From: an uncultured Ruminococcus sp.
GTDB lineage: Bacteria; Bacillota; Clostridia; Oscillospirales; Acutalibacteraceae
Direction: 5' to 3'
Length of the DNA: 46,559 nt
NCBI GenBank assembly: GCA_902789345.1
Contig: CADANT010000013.1
Span: 1 to 46,559, forward strand
Part shown: in pieces, positions 1-9,044 of the stretch
Layout of the letters: each line of letters starts with the position of its first letter
Numbering within the stretch: position 1 is the first letter of the stretch
Translations under genes and position numbers: made by a program
Notes under the pieces: model-generated
Databases searched by the model: none
The model's input: the letters and a program-made list of their open reading frames with translations, nothing else
What the model was told of the DNA's origin: nothing

Positions 1-3000
1 AACGAAATGCCGTTTTCTGTAATAGGCATAACCGGTGTGTACACAGAGAAGTCGGATGTTAAAAATGTAGCCGGTCTTACAGGCTCACCTATTGAATATA
101 AAGACGGCAGCGGCAATGTTTTAAGCCGAATGTCAATGAGTGGTGAGGGTGCTGTCAAAGAAGATGATAGCAACTGGCAGTATAATGACGGTTATTACCC
201 ACAGCTAAAGGTCTTTATGTCGTCAGACACCACAGTAGGCAATATTAATGATACACAGGTGTCGGATGTAACAAATGATGTAAAGTCTTCTGTATTCTAT
301 GTAGGTGAAGCAGAGGAAGTAACCGAGACAAAGGAAGACGGCAATGTATACATTACAAAGCCGGCAACACACCCTGTAATGTCCTTGGCAAACAGTAAGG
401 AAAAAATATATGAAAACTACCAGCCAAATACCAATGTGTATGCGGCGGAGCTGGCAAGCGTTTTGATTCCTTACAGATATTCACAGGCATCAACTGCCAC
501 AGTTAAGCTTAGTCACTGGGACTACAAAATGAACACAACCGACGGTTCACTTTCAACAGATAACGACTGGGCGTGCGGAGTAGCCTCAAACCAACTAAAA
601 CTTAACTCGGATACAGGCTATTTTGAAAATACATACACCGGCTTGTCCTCGGGTAAATATTCCTTTAAGGTACAGGCAAACAGCTCAATGACCTACAACT
701 ACGGCTCAAACCGCTTTGACGGTCAAAACTGTGAGCTGAATATACCGGTGGAAAACTGCTCGGCAAGAATTATGTTTAAGTACAACGGACTGCGTTCGCA
801 GGATTACCAAATCTACGCTGTGCTTGCAAATTCCAACGGCGAACCAATAGACGAAAACGGCGCAAAAACAGTAGACCAAGACGGAAACCCGGTAGAGAAG
901 AAAATTCTCTTGGACGGTACGGCAACAGATGTAAACCCGGATGTTTGGACGCTTGTAGGTACCTTGCCGAATTCCACATGGAATGTAACAGACGCAAAGT
1001 ATGACTTAAAAATAAGTCCTACAAATTCAAGTATATATACATATACCTGCGACTTTACTCCAAACAAGGATGAAAGCGGAAATTATGTAGAAACAGAATG
1101 TCAGTTTAAAATAGCAAAGGACCACGCTTGGACAGAAAGCTACGGTATTGCAGGCAAGTCTGACAATATGAGCTTTAAGTACAACCAGCCGTGTACCGTA
1201 TACTTTGAGTTTAATACAAAAACTCATATAACAACAGTAAAGGCAACAAGCGGAGAGATCTACAAGGTGTTTACCGAAAAGTCCACAGAGTATGACTTTG
1301 ACGGCTTCTCGGTAATAGGTCAGCAGTCCCTTACAGGATATAACTGGCTGGAATCCGGCAAAGAGCTTGAAGCGGCAACAAAGGGCAAGCTTGTTGAAAC
1401 CGAAAGCGGTTCCGGTATATATAGGGTTTCCTTTGACAATGTAAAAATGGGTGCAAACTACGCCTATAAAGTCATAGAAAACGCTGTGGACAGCGGAGGA
1501 AATAGCTACTTTAGCATAAAGAGCCACACAACAAATCCAAATGCGTTATGCACCGTTACATTTACCTACAATTCCGCTACCAAAGAAACCCATGTAAGTG
1601 CAAAGGTGTGTGGCGACAGTACAGAGTACGCAAGCCAAACAGTAGATGTAACCAGCTTTTCTGTAATAGGCTCTGAAGAGCTTACAGGCTATTTCTGGTT
1701 GGGCGACAAGGACCACCCGGCTGACCAGTCAGAAGAAGCAAAGGAGCAGTACAAAAAGGATGCCGCCAAAGCAGGCCTTATGACCTATGATGACGCTTCC
1801 TCTCTTTACCGAAAGACCTATAAAAATGTTAAGAGAGGCACATACGCCTTTAAGGTAGGCGCAAACGGCTCTCTTGATATGAGCTGGGGCGCAAACGAAA
1901 GTGACGAAAACTACACTTTCTCCCTAACAAAAACAGCCGATGTAACCATTAGCTTTAACAGGGAAAAGCAAACGGTTTCCGTTTCAACCACACCAACAGA
2001 CGCTTTGGATGTTAAGCAGTATGTTGTTACAGGTACTAAAAACCTAATGGGCGAAACCTGGGATCTTAACGAGGCTGTAATGACCTACAACGAAGAAGCA
2101 GGTGTGTATGAATACACAAAGAACAATGTTCCGTCAGGTCAAAACTATGCCTTCAAGATAATTGAAAAGGGCATAGACAGCGGAGAAAATATTTCGTTCT
2201 CACTTGCAGACGAACAGACTGCATACAATATTAAATTCACCTACAATCCGTTAAACGGCGCTGTAACAAAGCAGGCCTTTAACATTGAAACCGGAGAAGA
2301 TGTTTCAGACTCGGTAATTAAAAAGGTGAGAATTACCTCCTATTCAGTGCTTGGTGAAAAGGGACTTACCGGATACAACTGGTTGGGACTTACAGACAGA
2401 GGTACTCCGGGAACAGCAAGCGACGAAAACGCTGCGTCAGACGCAGGACTAATGACCTCAAATTCCGACGGTACATATTCAAAGACCTTTACAGGAGTAA
2501 AGGTGGGAACAAACGGAGAAACAAAAACATATCCGTTTAAGGTAGCCGCAAACGGCAATTGGGATTCGGGTATTTCCTACGGTGACGAAAACGGCGGTAA
2601 CTATATGCTTGTGCTAAACGGCGACAAGTCGGGAGTTACCGAGTGTGATGTAACAGTTACCTTTAACCCAAGGAACAGTAAAATAACTGTAGAAACCAAC
2701 CCGTCAGACTGCAATGTGACAGAGGTTGATGACAGTAAATTTGTATGGTATGTAGTGGGTGACTACAACTTGGTATCCTTTGACGACTTCAAAGCGTCAA
2801 AAAAGGTTTACGATACAGTTCGTGATATTACCTCTGCATTTACCTTTACCACCGGCAGCAATACCGGCGAAAAGGGAATATCCTGGAATATTAACAGTCA
2901 GAAAAATGCAGCAAGCCTGTTTTATGACAGAATAGGTCAAAACGGCTTTACTCTTGACTACGATGTTGACGGAAAGCAGTCAACCGGTACATTTAATACC

Positions 3001-5841
3001 CCGGTTGTAGACTTGTCGTTAGATATTGTGCAGGAGGGCGAAAGCAGAATAGCAGACTACAAGTGCCAAAGCTTTATGCCTGGCAAGCAGTGGCTGACAA
3101 TATCCTCCTACGGTACAGGCGGAAGCAACCAATATATACAGTGGATGAACGACTACAAGGTATATACTGAATACAAGGAAAACCTTGAAAAGTTTAATCA
3201 AGCCGCAGAGGTTTACTACAAGGTGCTAAGTCCTGTTCTTTCTGATAAGACACCGGAGGCACTTGTTGGATATATGGAAAATATAAAAACAACAGACACC
3301 TCCCGCTACAATGACCTTGTAAATGACTATGGCGACATTTTGTCTATGTACCGGTTGGTAAGCACCCCGGTAGAAGACCCGGGAGTTGCACCGGTGGTAA
3401 CGGACCAAACAATTGTAGGTATCAGAAATATACGACTTATTCCTACAGTATATCTTGAAGCCGGAAATGACGCAGATGTGTCGGTTTACGAAAGTGACAG
3501 CAACAGTCAGTCAGCAAAAAATATTGTAACTTACGACAAAAACGATTCGTCAGATGTTACCTTTACAAACATAGACGGCAGCTTCTCTTACTATAACTTT
3601 GCATTTACTGCAGGCTATGCAATTACAGATAAAATCGGTCTTGGAATTTACGATAATTACTCAAAGCAAGATATTCAAGGCTACGATTCCGGAAAGCTAA
3701 GAGAGCAAAATGACGCTCAATATCAAACTACCGGACAGTATTATGCTATGGCGTCTGTATTAAATGAGAAAGTAGCATATTCGGATAAGGATTCCGATAA
3801 TAAGGGACTGAAGCCGGATAAACTTGTAAGGCAGTCGCTGATAGGCAGCTCGTATAACTATGTAGGTGACGATACCTCCGACAACAGCCAAAAGCAGTGC
3901 GGTCAAACAATAGTAAAAATATACCGTGTAAATGAAGACGGAGTAAGTGCCAAGGTAAGTATAGACAGCACAGCAAGCAAGTCCTCAGAAGAGTATGCGA
4001 ACTATATGAAGTGGACAGGACAGCAAAGCTTTACAACAGACGACAGAGGCAACTACGATGTAACTTTCTACTGGACGCTTTCAGACGGTAGGTACTTGTC
4101 CGATACAAAGCATGTAACAGTAAATGTTTTGCATCCGGGAATTTCCAAGAGTGTAAACATAGCCTATTCAGAGGCAGGCGACGATGAGATTACTTACACA
4201 GTAACATATACAAACTCAGAGTTTTCATCGCCGATAACCTTTGGAATTCTTGATATTCTACCGTTTAAGGGAGATACAAGAGTAGGCTATAAGGATGACA
4301 ACCAGGGAACAACAGGCTCAGATGTACGCTTTAACCTAAAGTCAATGACAGTAAAGCAAAGCGGAACAGCAACCATTAGTGGAGTTTACTACTCTCAAAG
4401 TGATTCGGTACGGGATTGGCTTACAAACGGAAACAGAGAAGCTGCGCAGAACCTTAATGTAGGAAATGACGGCAAAGTACAGGATACAAGCGGTCAGTGG
4501 AATAACATTATAGGCTCAACAGGCGGCCGAGGAACATATACCCCGAATGCAGACAATGTTACGGCAATAGCAGTAAGCGGAGTTCAGCTGGGAGTTTCCG
4601 AAAGTATAACAGTTACAATCACCCTGCAGTATGACGGCGTGCAGAATGATTTATATGTAAACAACGCATTCTTTACAGCTTCGGATATGGAGGGACATAA
4701 CTTGTTTAACGGTTGTTCAAAGCCTGTATCAACAAATGTTGTAGGAAGAAGCATAAACGGTTATGTATGGCTGGATCAAAACGGCGACGGAATCGTCGGA
4801 AAGGATGAGCAAAGATTTAAGTCAGTAACCGTATCCCTGTATCATATAAATGATGAGGGAAAGTTTGTTGATACCGGAGAAAGTGCAACAACCGACCAAA
4901 ACGGATATTACAGCTTTACAAACCTGTCTCAGGGAGAGTACAAGATTGCAGTAGAAAAGAACAAAAACCCACACTTGGATACGAACACCGAGAGTTATTT
5001 GTTTGGCAAATTCACTCCAACTAAAAAGCTGCTGGAGGCAAAGGCAGAGAGCGTAATCGGTTCAAGAAACCTTGCAGAAGCAGAATTAAATGACAACTCG
5101 GAAATAATATCATATTTTATCCAATCAGATATGCCGACAGCATTTGAAATATATCGCAGAATTTATACAAACAATATAAATGCAACCTGTGATAACTGCA
5201 GTTACCAAAAGAGCTATCTGAATATTGGACTAACAACCCCATTGTGTTCAATCACTCTGTACAAGAGAGGCGAGGATGATGAGCTTCTAAACGGAGCAGC
5301 CTTTAAGCTTGAAAAGTACAATAAAGAAACACAAAAGTGGGATGAAATAAAATATGACGAAGAGGGCTATGCAGTAAGCGACGACATTGCCGAGGGTACA
5401 AGCAAGTTTGTAACAGGCGAGAAAATGCCTGACGGAACCCAGGAAAAAGGAAAGATTTATCTTCCGAACCTGCCGGAGGGCAAGTACAGACTTACAGAGG
5501 TTGGAGCAGCCGAGGGTTACGCACCGTTACTTGTAACAGTGAATGCCGAGCTGCCATACAAGATAAAGACCTCTGAAATTGAGGGCTACAAGGCCGACTC
5601 GTTGGTAAAGCCGTCAGACCTGACAAAGCCTGACTATACAGACGGCGAATACAGCTACTACCGCAATATAACCTTTACAGTAAAGAACGCAAAGGATATT
5701 AACGGAGATTTACCGCTGACAGGCTCAGACAGCTTTATAGAAAGAAGAGGGAGAACGCAAAGTGAAACATTTGTAGCACTCAAAAGCAACCATAGCGTTA
5801 GAGGAGCTACAAATGCTCATACTCCAACAATTCACAAATAA
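1..5841 (+). CDS. Giant repetitive cell-surface protein, 5' end outside window
   Basis: The frame is open from base 1, so the true N-terminus lies to the left; numbering here starts at the Met at base 7. At least six related modules lie in residues about 195-900, each with a FSVIG..LTGYxW type entry and a later YxFKV..NG..D..YG segment. They resemble X25-type beta-sandwich modules of amylolytic enzymes, an eye-level match only. Residues about 1378-1560 look like a DUF11-type beta domain. Residues about 1580-1650 look like an SdrD B-type repeat (GYVWLDQNGDG, then TTDQNGYYSF). Residues about 1745-1850 look like a SpaA/collagen-binding B-type domain (GAAFKLEK, LPEGKYRLTE). LPLTG lies at residues 1902-1906, but the last 38 residues have no hydrophobic helix or basic tail, so normal sortase anchoring looks lost. 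Likely a surface adhesin or substrate-binding protein; ligand unknown. Confidence 0.8.
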   Translation, partial: NEMPFSVIGITGVYTEKSDVKNVAGLTGSPIEYKDGSGNVLSRMSMSGEGAVKEDDSNWQYNDGYYPQLKVFMSSDTTVGNINDTQVSDVTNDVKSSVFYVGEAEEVTETKEDGNVYITKPATHPVMSLANSKEKIYENYQPNTNVYAAELASVLIPYRYSQASTATVKLSHWDYKMNTTDGSLSTDNDWACGVASNQLKLNSDTGYFENTYTGLSSGKYSFKVQANSSMTYNYGSNRFDGQNCELNIPVENCSARIMFKYNGLRSQDYQIYAVLANSNGEPIDENGAKTVDQDGNPVEKKILLDGTATDVNPDVWTLVGTLPNSTWNVTDAKYDLKISPTNSSIYTYTCDFTPNKDESGNYVETECQFKIAKDHAWTESYGIAGKSDNMSFKYNQPCTVYFEFNTKTHITTVKATSGEIYKVFTEKSTEYDFDGFSVIGQQSLTGYNWLESGKELEAATKGKLVETESGSGIYRVSFDNVKMGANYAYKVIENAVDSGGNSYFSIKSHTTNPNALCTVTFTYNSATKETHVSAKVCGDSTEYASQTVDVTSFSVIGSEELTGYFWLGDKDHPADQSEEAKEQYKKDAAKAGLMTYDDASSLYRKTYKNVKRGTYAFKVGANGSLDMSWGANESDENYTFSLTKTADVTISFNREKQTVSVSTTPTDALDVKQYVVTGTKNLMGETWDLNEAVMTYNEEAGVYEYTKNNVPSGQNYAFKIIEKGIDSGENISFSLADEQTAYNIKFTYNPLNGAVTKQAFNIETGEDVSDSVIKKVRITSYSVLGEKGLTGYNWLGLTDRGTPGTASDENAASDAGLMTSNSDGTYSKTFTGVKVGTNGETKTYPFKVAANGNWDSGISYGDENGGNYMLVLNGDKSGVTECDVTVTFNPRNSKITVETNPSDCNVTEVDDSKFVWYVVGDYNLVSFDDFKASKKVYDTVRDITSAFTFTTGSNTGEKGISWNINSQKNAASLFYDRIGQNGFTLDYDVDGKQSTGTFNTPVVDLSLDIVQEGESRIADYKCQSFMPGKQWLTISSYGTGGSNQYIQWMNDYKVYTEYKENLEKFNQAAEVYYKVLSPVLSDKTPEALVGYMENIKTTDTSRYNDLVNDYGDILSMYRLVSTPVEDPGVAPVVTDQTIVGIRNIRLIPTVYLEAGNDADVSVYESDSNSQSAKNIVTYDKNDSSDVTFTNIDGSFSYYNFAFTAGYAITDKIGLGIYDNYSKQDIQGYDSGKLREQNDAQYQTTGQYYAMASVLNEKVAYSDKDSDNKGLKPDKLVRQSLIGSSYNYVGDDTSDNSQKQCGQTIVKIYRVNEDGVSAKVSIDSTASKSSEEYANYMKWTGQQSFTTDDRGNYDVTFYWTLSDGRYLSDTKHVTVNVLHPGISKSVNIAYSEAGDDEITYTVTYTNSEFSSPITFGILDILPFKGDTRVGYKDDNQGTTGSDVRFNLKSMTVKQSGTATISGVYYSQSDSVRDWLTNGNREAAQNLNVGNDGKVQDTSGQWNNIIGSTGGRGTYTPNADNVTAIAVSGVQLGVSESITVTITLQYDGVQNDLYVNNAFFTASDMEGHNLFNGCSKPVSTNVVGRSINGYVWLDQNGDGIVGKDEQRFKSVTVSLYHINDEGKFVDTGESATTDQNGYYSFTNLSQGEYKIAVEKNKNPHLDTNTESYLFGKFTPTKKLLEAKAESVIGSRNLAEAELNDNSEIISYFIQSDMPTAFEIYRRIYTNNINATCDNCSYQKSYLNIGLTTPLCSITLYKRGEDDELLNGAAFKLEKYNKETQKWDEIKYDEEGYAVSDDIAEGTSKFVTGEKMPDGTQEKGKIYLPNLPEGKYRLTEVGAAEGYAPLLVTVNAELPYKIKTSEIEGYKADSLVKPSDLTKPDYTDGEYSYYRNITFTVKNAKDINGDLPLTGSDSFIERRGRTQSETFVALKSNHSVRGATNAHTPTIHK

Positions 5842-5850
5842 AATTAATCA

Positions 5851-5889
5851 GGAGCAAGTTACTTGTAAAGGGTGGCTTGCTCCTTGTCT
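5851..5889 (+). terminator. Weak terminator-like hairpin after the surface gene
   Basis: GGAGCAAG (5851-5858) pairs perfectly with CTTGCTCC (5875-5882), followed by TTGTCTT. The 16-nt loop and the interrupted U tract make it only a moderate candidate. Confidence 0.4.
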
Positions 5890-6025
5890 TACCCCAACTT
5901 GTATGGTAGAGCCATCATTAATGTAAGGATTTATTTAGGGCTTCTTATTGTAGTTGTGCAAAATGGTAGATGAAAAATATACAAATATATAATGTGTTTT
6001 TGCTTACCTAAAGGACACAATATTC

Positions 6026-6053
6026 TTGACAATAAATTATAAGGGATTATAAT
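6026..6053 (+). promoter_or_regulatory. Sigma-A type promoter of the lrgAB operon
   Basis: TTGACA (6026-6031), a 16-nt spacer and TATAAT (6048-6053) form a near-consensus promoter about 55 nt before the lrgA start. The -10 box touches the operator palindrome that follows. Confidence 0.8.
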
Positions 6054-6086
6054 AATTGGTAGCACCACTATTGGTGCTACCAATTA
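6053..6086 (+). promoter_or_regulatory. Double FadR/GntR-type operator palindrome
   Basis: A perfect 15-bp inverted repeat (left arm TAATTGGTAGCACCA at 6053-6067, right arm at 6072-6086) is separated by CTAT. Each arm contains its own TGGT-N3-ACCA site (6057-6067 and 6072-6082), the consensus known for FadR-subfamily GntR regulators. It sits just downstream of the -10 box, where a bound repressor would block transcription. The GntR/FCD regulator encoded at 7169 in the same operon is the obvious ligand, so autorepression is inferred. Confidence 0.75.
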
Positions 6087-6106
6087 TGCATTGAGGGGAA
6101 ATAAAA

Positions 6107-6475
6107 ATGAAGTACATTAAGCAGTTTCTGATTATTCTTGCCATATCCTTTGTGGGAGAATTACTTAGGTATTTAATTCCTTTGCCTATACCGGCAAGTA
6201 TATACGGAATGGTTATACTGTTTGTGGGATTAATGACAGGATTAATAAAGCTTGAAGAGGTAAAAGATGCAGGAAAATTTCTTATAGAAATTATGCCTCT
6301 TATGTTCATTCCGGCAGGAGTGGGGCTTATGACCAGTTGGGGAATTTTACAGCCTGTTTTTCTGCCAATATGTATAATTACTGTGGTTACGATTATCACC
6401 GTTATGGTTGCCACAGGCAGAATTTCTCAGTGGATTATTAGGAGAAGCAAGAAGAGAGGTAAATTTGATGAATGA
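6107..6475 (+). CDS. lrgA: LrgA/CidA family holin-like membrane protein
   Basis: 122 residues with four hydrophobic stretches, the usual size and layout of the CidA/LrgA family. The LPIPASIYGMVILFVGLM segment near residue 26 and the IPAGVG segment near residue 67 are typical. The family is thought to form small membrane pores that act with LrgB in murein hydrolase control, overflow metabolism or pyruvate/glycolate transport; which role applies here is not decidable. A basic C-terminus (RRSKKR) suggests a cytoplasmic tail. Start ATG 6107 is preceded by an AGGGG ribosome site. It overlaps lrgB by 8 bases, so the two are translationally coupled. First gene of the operon running through the gntR and cytidylate kinase-like genes. 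Confidence 0.88.
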   Translation: MKYIKQFLIILAISFVGELLRYLIPLPIPASIYGMVILFVGLMTGLIKLEEVKDAGKFLIEIMPLMFIPAGVGLMTSWGILQPVFLPICIITVVTIITVMVATGRISQWIIRRSKKRGKFDE

Positions 6476-7160
6476 ATTTTTTCAAAGCTCAATGTTTGCC
6501 GGCGTGGCATTAAGTTTAATTTCGTACCTTATAGGAATGTTGCTGAAAAAGAAATTTAAACTGGGCATATTTAACCCTTTGCTTATAGCTATTGTTGTTT
6601 CGATAATTGTTCTTTTAATAGGCAAGGTTGATTATAAGGTTTACAATCAAGGCGCAAAGTATTTAAGCTGGCTGCTTACCCCGGCTACTGTATGCTTGGC
6701 AATACCGCTATATGAACAGTGGAGCTTACTTAAGAAAAACTTTAAGGCAGTGTTGTTGGGGCTTGTGGCAGGTGTTGTTACAAGTTTAGGTACGGTTTAT
6801 GTGCTCTCTTTAATTATGGGGCTTTCACATAAGGATTACGTAACGCTGTTGCCAAAGTCAATAACAACGGCTATTGGTATGGGCGTTTCAGAGGAGCTTG
6901 GAGGTTATGTAACAATTACCGTTGCAGTTATAATTGTTACAGGTGTTTTGGGAAATATGATAGGCGAGTTGGTGTGTAAAATATTCCGTATAACGGAGCC
7001 AATTTCAAAGGGACTTGCTTTTGGTTCGGCAGCTCACGCCATAGGTACGGCTAAGGCTATAGAAATAGGCGAGGTTGAAGGTGCAATGAGCAGTCTTGCT
7101 ATTGCGGTTTCGGGAATACTTACGGTTGTGCTTGCCTCTGTATTTGCGTATTTTATATGA
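6468..7160 (+). CDS. lrgB: LrgB/CidB family membrane protein
   Basis: 230 residues, the normal LrgB size, with about seven hydrophobic segments. The conserved stretch at the middle (LLPKSITTAIGMGVSEELGG) and the later HAIGTAKA region are family hallmarks. LrgB is the partner of LrgA in the inner membrane; plant and bacterial homologues transport glycolate/glycerate or pyruvate, so a carboxylate transport role is possible. ATG 6468 was chosen because GAGAGG lies about 8 nt upstream; an in-frame start 60 nt earlier would lie deep within lrgA. The stop at 7158-7160 overlaps the region just before the gntR gene, so all four genes are tightly packed. Confidence 0.88.
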   Translation: MNEFFQSSMFAGVALSLISYLIGMLLKKKFKLGIFNPLLIAIVVSIIVLLIGKVDYKVYNQGAKYLSWLLTPATVCLAIPLYEQWSLLKKNFKAVLLGLVAGVVTSLGTVYVLSLIMGLSHKDYVTLLPKSITTAIGMGVSEELGGYVTITVAVIIVTGVLGNMIGELVCKIFRITEPISKGLAFGSAAHAIGTAKAIEIGEVEGAMSSLAIAVSGILTVVLASVFAYFI

Positions 7161-7168
7161 GGTATAAA

Positions 7169-7846
7169 ATGATAAATGAAAGTACATCGTTAGAATATGA
7201 AAAGGCTATTAATTATATCTACAGTCTTATTTGTGACGGAAGCCTGAAAGTAGGAAGTAAATTGCCTGCCGAACGGGCTATTGCCGAGAAGCTTGGTATT
7301 GGAAGAAATTCTACAAGAGAGGCACTAAGTATACTCCATGGAATGGGTATGATAACCAGAGTGCAGGGTTCGGGAAATTATGTTTCTAAAAATGCCGGCA
7401 GTTCTATAAAGCAAATAATTACCGTAATGCTTGCATTAGGTACAATAACAAAGCAGGATGTATGTGAATTTAGGCGTATTATGGAAAAATCGGTATGCTC
7501 TGTGCTTATAAATAAGAGCTTTTCCCGGCAACAAGAGGAACATTTCAGGGAATTGCTCAACGAAATGAAAATTGCCCAAAGTAAAAGGCTTGTTGAAATT
7601 GATAAGGCATTCCACGATTCACTTATTTTGGCAACAGAAAACACGCTGTTTATCACCGTTATGGAGGCTGTAACTGAGGTATACAGAGAATGGATAGATA
7701 TTGTTTTGAAAAAAGCAGATAAAGAAAATAAACAAAAGCTGTTTCAATGCCACAGTGATATTTTTGACAGTATATTAAATAAAGATACAGAAATGGTCAT
7801 TAACGCAGTTGACAGACATTATGATTTAATAGAGGAGATGCTGTAA
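7169..7846 (+). CDS. GntR-family (FadR/FCD subfamily) transcriptional regulator
   Basis: 225 residues. The N-terminal winged helix (residues about 10-75) contains KLPAERAIAEKLGIGRNSTREAL, the classic GntR DNA-binding signature. The C-terminal half is helical and fits an FCD ligand domain, with EFRRIMEK and paired His residues (AFHDSLILA, then RHYDLIEEML) that in FCD proteins bind metal and a carboxylate effector. ATG 7169 is preferred over the ATG at 7157 because GAGG (7159-7162) is correctly spaced only for the former. It probably represses its own operon through the TGGT-N3-ACCA sites at 6057-6082. The effector is unknown; a small carboxylate would fit both the domain and LrgAB. Confidence 0.85.
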   Translation: MINESTSLEYEKAINYIYSLICDGSLKVGSKLPAERAIAEKLGIGRNSTREALSILHGMGMITRVQGSGNYVSKNAGSSIKQIITVMLALGTITKQDVCEFRRIMEKSVCSVLINKSFSRQQEEHFRELLNEMKIAQSKRLVEIDKAFHDSLILATENTLFITVMEAVTEVYREWIDIVLKKADKENKQKLFQCHSDIFDSILNKDTEMVINAVDRHYDLIEEML

Positions 7847-8419
7847 ATGGTTATTACAATAGCGAGGGAATGCGGTTGTGACGGAGACGAGGTAGGAAAA
7901 AGGCTTTCTGAGAAATATTCAATTCCGTGCTATGCCAAGGCAGAGCTGATAAAACTTGCAAAGGAAAAGGATATATACGACAAATACCCGTTTTTCTTTG
8001 GAGAGTTGCCGGTTGATGTTATGATGAATTCTATGGCAGAGGATTTCCAAATGCGTCTTTATAAAACACCCAAGGAGGCATTGGCAAAACTGTTGGGGGA
8101 ACAAAGCTGCGTGGTAATAGGACGAGCCTCTGATTATGCCTTTAAAGACCGAAAGGACGCGGTGCGTATTTTTCTGTGTGGAGATAAGAGCAAAAGAGTA
8201 CAGCGTATAGCCCAAAAGCACGATATTTCCGAAAGAAAAGCACAAGCTGTTGTCGAGCAAACTGACCACCGTCGAAGCGGTTACCATAACTACTATTCCG
8301 GTGAGCAGTGGGGCTATGCAGGCAACTATGACCTATGCTTAAATGAAAGCCATTTAGGCATAGACGGTGTAGTGGATATGATTGCCGCATATATAAAAAC
8401 AGTAGGTATAAAAAAATAA
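7847..8419 (+). CDS. Cytidylate kinase-like family protein
   Basis: 190 residues. It starts MVITIARECGCDGDEVGKRL, the degenerate nucleotide-binding N-terminus of the cytidylate kinase-like family (PF13189), followed by a helical lid region and a conserved QTD..R..Y..YY..E.W motif near residues 143-160. The reaction is not established for the family; a small-molecule kinase role is inferred. It begins directly after the gntR stop with GAGGAG 9 nt upstream, so it is the last gene of the lrgAB operon. A paralogue lies at 30037 behind an amino acid importer, so the window has two of these in unrelated transport operons. Confidence 0.75.
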   Translation: MVITIARECGCDGDEVGKRLSEKYSIPCYAKAELIKLAKEKDIYDKYPFFFGELPVDVMMNSMAEDFQMRLYKTPKEALAKLLGEQSCVVIGRASDYAFKDRKDAVRIFLCGDKSKRVQRIAQKHDISERKAQAVVEQTDHRRSGYHNYYSGEQWGYAGNYDLCLNESHLGIDGVVDMIAAYIKTVGIKK

Positions 8420-8427
8420 GTCTATCA

Positions 8428-8654
8428 TCAGTACCGTTTCAATCCTTTGATGGTGTTGATGTGTTTTCCTCAATGCAGCAAAAGGCTGCAATACTTGGCT
8501 ACGGATTGATTAAGATCATGCATTTATTGACGGGAATAAGCGTATTGGCGTTCATGCTATGCTTGTGTTTCTTGCACTTAACAATATTGAACTTCGGTAC
8601 ACGCAAGAGGAGTTGACTGACATGGTTTTAAAAATTGCAGAGTATGAAATTTGA
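8428..8654 (+). pseudogene. Doc/Fic (death-on-curing) toxin remnant, frameshifted
   Basis: The first part reads SVPFQSFDGVDVFSSMQQKA and on to GYGLIK; after a one-base loss near 8515 the next frame continues HAFIDGNKRIGVHAMLVFL, then ELRYTQEELTDMVLKIAEYE, and stops at 8652. HxFxDGNKR is the Fic/Doc active-site motif. Restoring one A (aag-aat-cat) joins the halves into a normal Doc C-terminal domain. The N-terminus and any antitoxin gene are absent, because the kinase-like gene ends 8 bases before the remnant. A clear non-functional relic of a type II toxin-antitoxin system. Confidence 0.85.
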
Positions 8655-8690
8655 TAATTTATTACAGTGGATTATTACCCACCGGTTTTA

Positions 8691-8724
8691 GAAAAGGTCA
8701 CCTTTACAGGTGACCTTTTCATTA
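8691..8724 (+). terminator. Rho-independent terminator
   Basis: A perfect 13-bp stem (GAAAAGGTCACCT at 8691-8703, AGGTGACCTTTTC at 8708-8720) with a TTAC loop is followed by ATTATATTT. It closes the lrgAB operon and Doc remnant. Confidence 0.8.
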
Positions 8725-8916
8725 TATTTCCCAAATTATACTGAATTTAATATAGCAAGGGGGCAGAGGCTTATTTAATTATCACTTGCTCAAACAACAC
8801 TTAGCAATAGCTGACTGAATTTTTGATGTAACTTAAAATTTTTTTAGCAATTATTTATAGCTTGCATTTTTGTAAATACATTTCGGGTTGAAAAATTACC
8901 GTTTGAGTAAAATTAA

Positions 8917-8945
8917 TTGCTTTTTGAGCCAAAATTTGGTATAAA
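8917..8945 (+). promoter_or_regulatory. Promoter candidate of the 1391-residue surface gene
   Basis: TTGCTT (8917-8922), 17 nt, TATAAA (8940-8945), 100 nt before the start codon. A partial palindrome TATGCAAA (8959-8966) / TTTGCATA (8982-8989) lies just downstream, at a position fitting an operator or 5' UTR hairpin. The rest of the 8721-9044 gap is AT-rich and shows nothing else. Confidence 0.55.
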
Positions 8946-9044
8946 AAGTATGTACGAATATGCAAAATGTTAAACTATTTGTTTGCATACTCGTTCACCA
9001 AAAGCTTTAAAAGCAAATTAATCTTAGTAAAGGAGATGTTTTAA

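Noticed and set aside
5725-5841. Simple frameshift restoring a sortase membrane helix after LPLTG
   Set aside because: Both other frames meet stop codons within a few codons and give no hydrophobic stretch, so deletion or recombination fits better.
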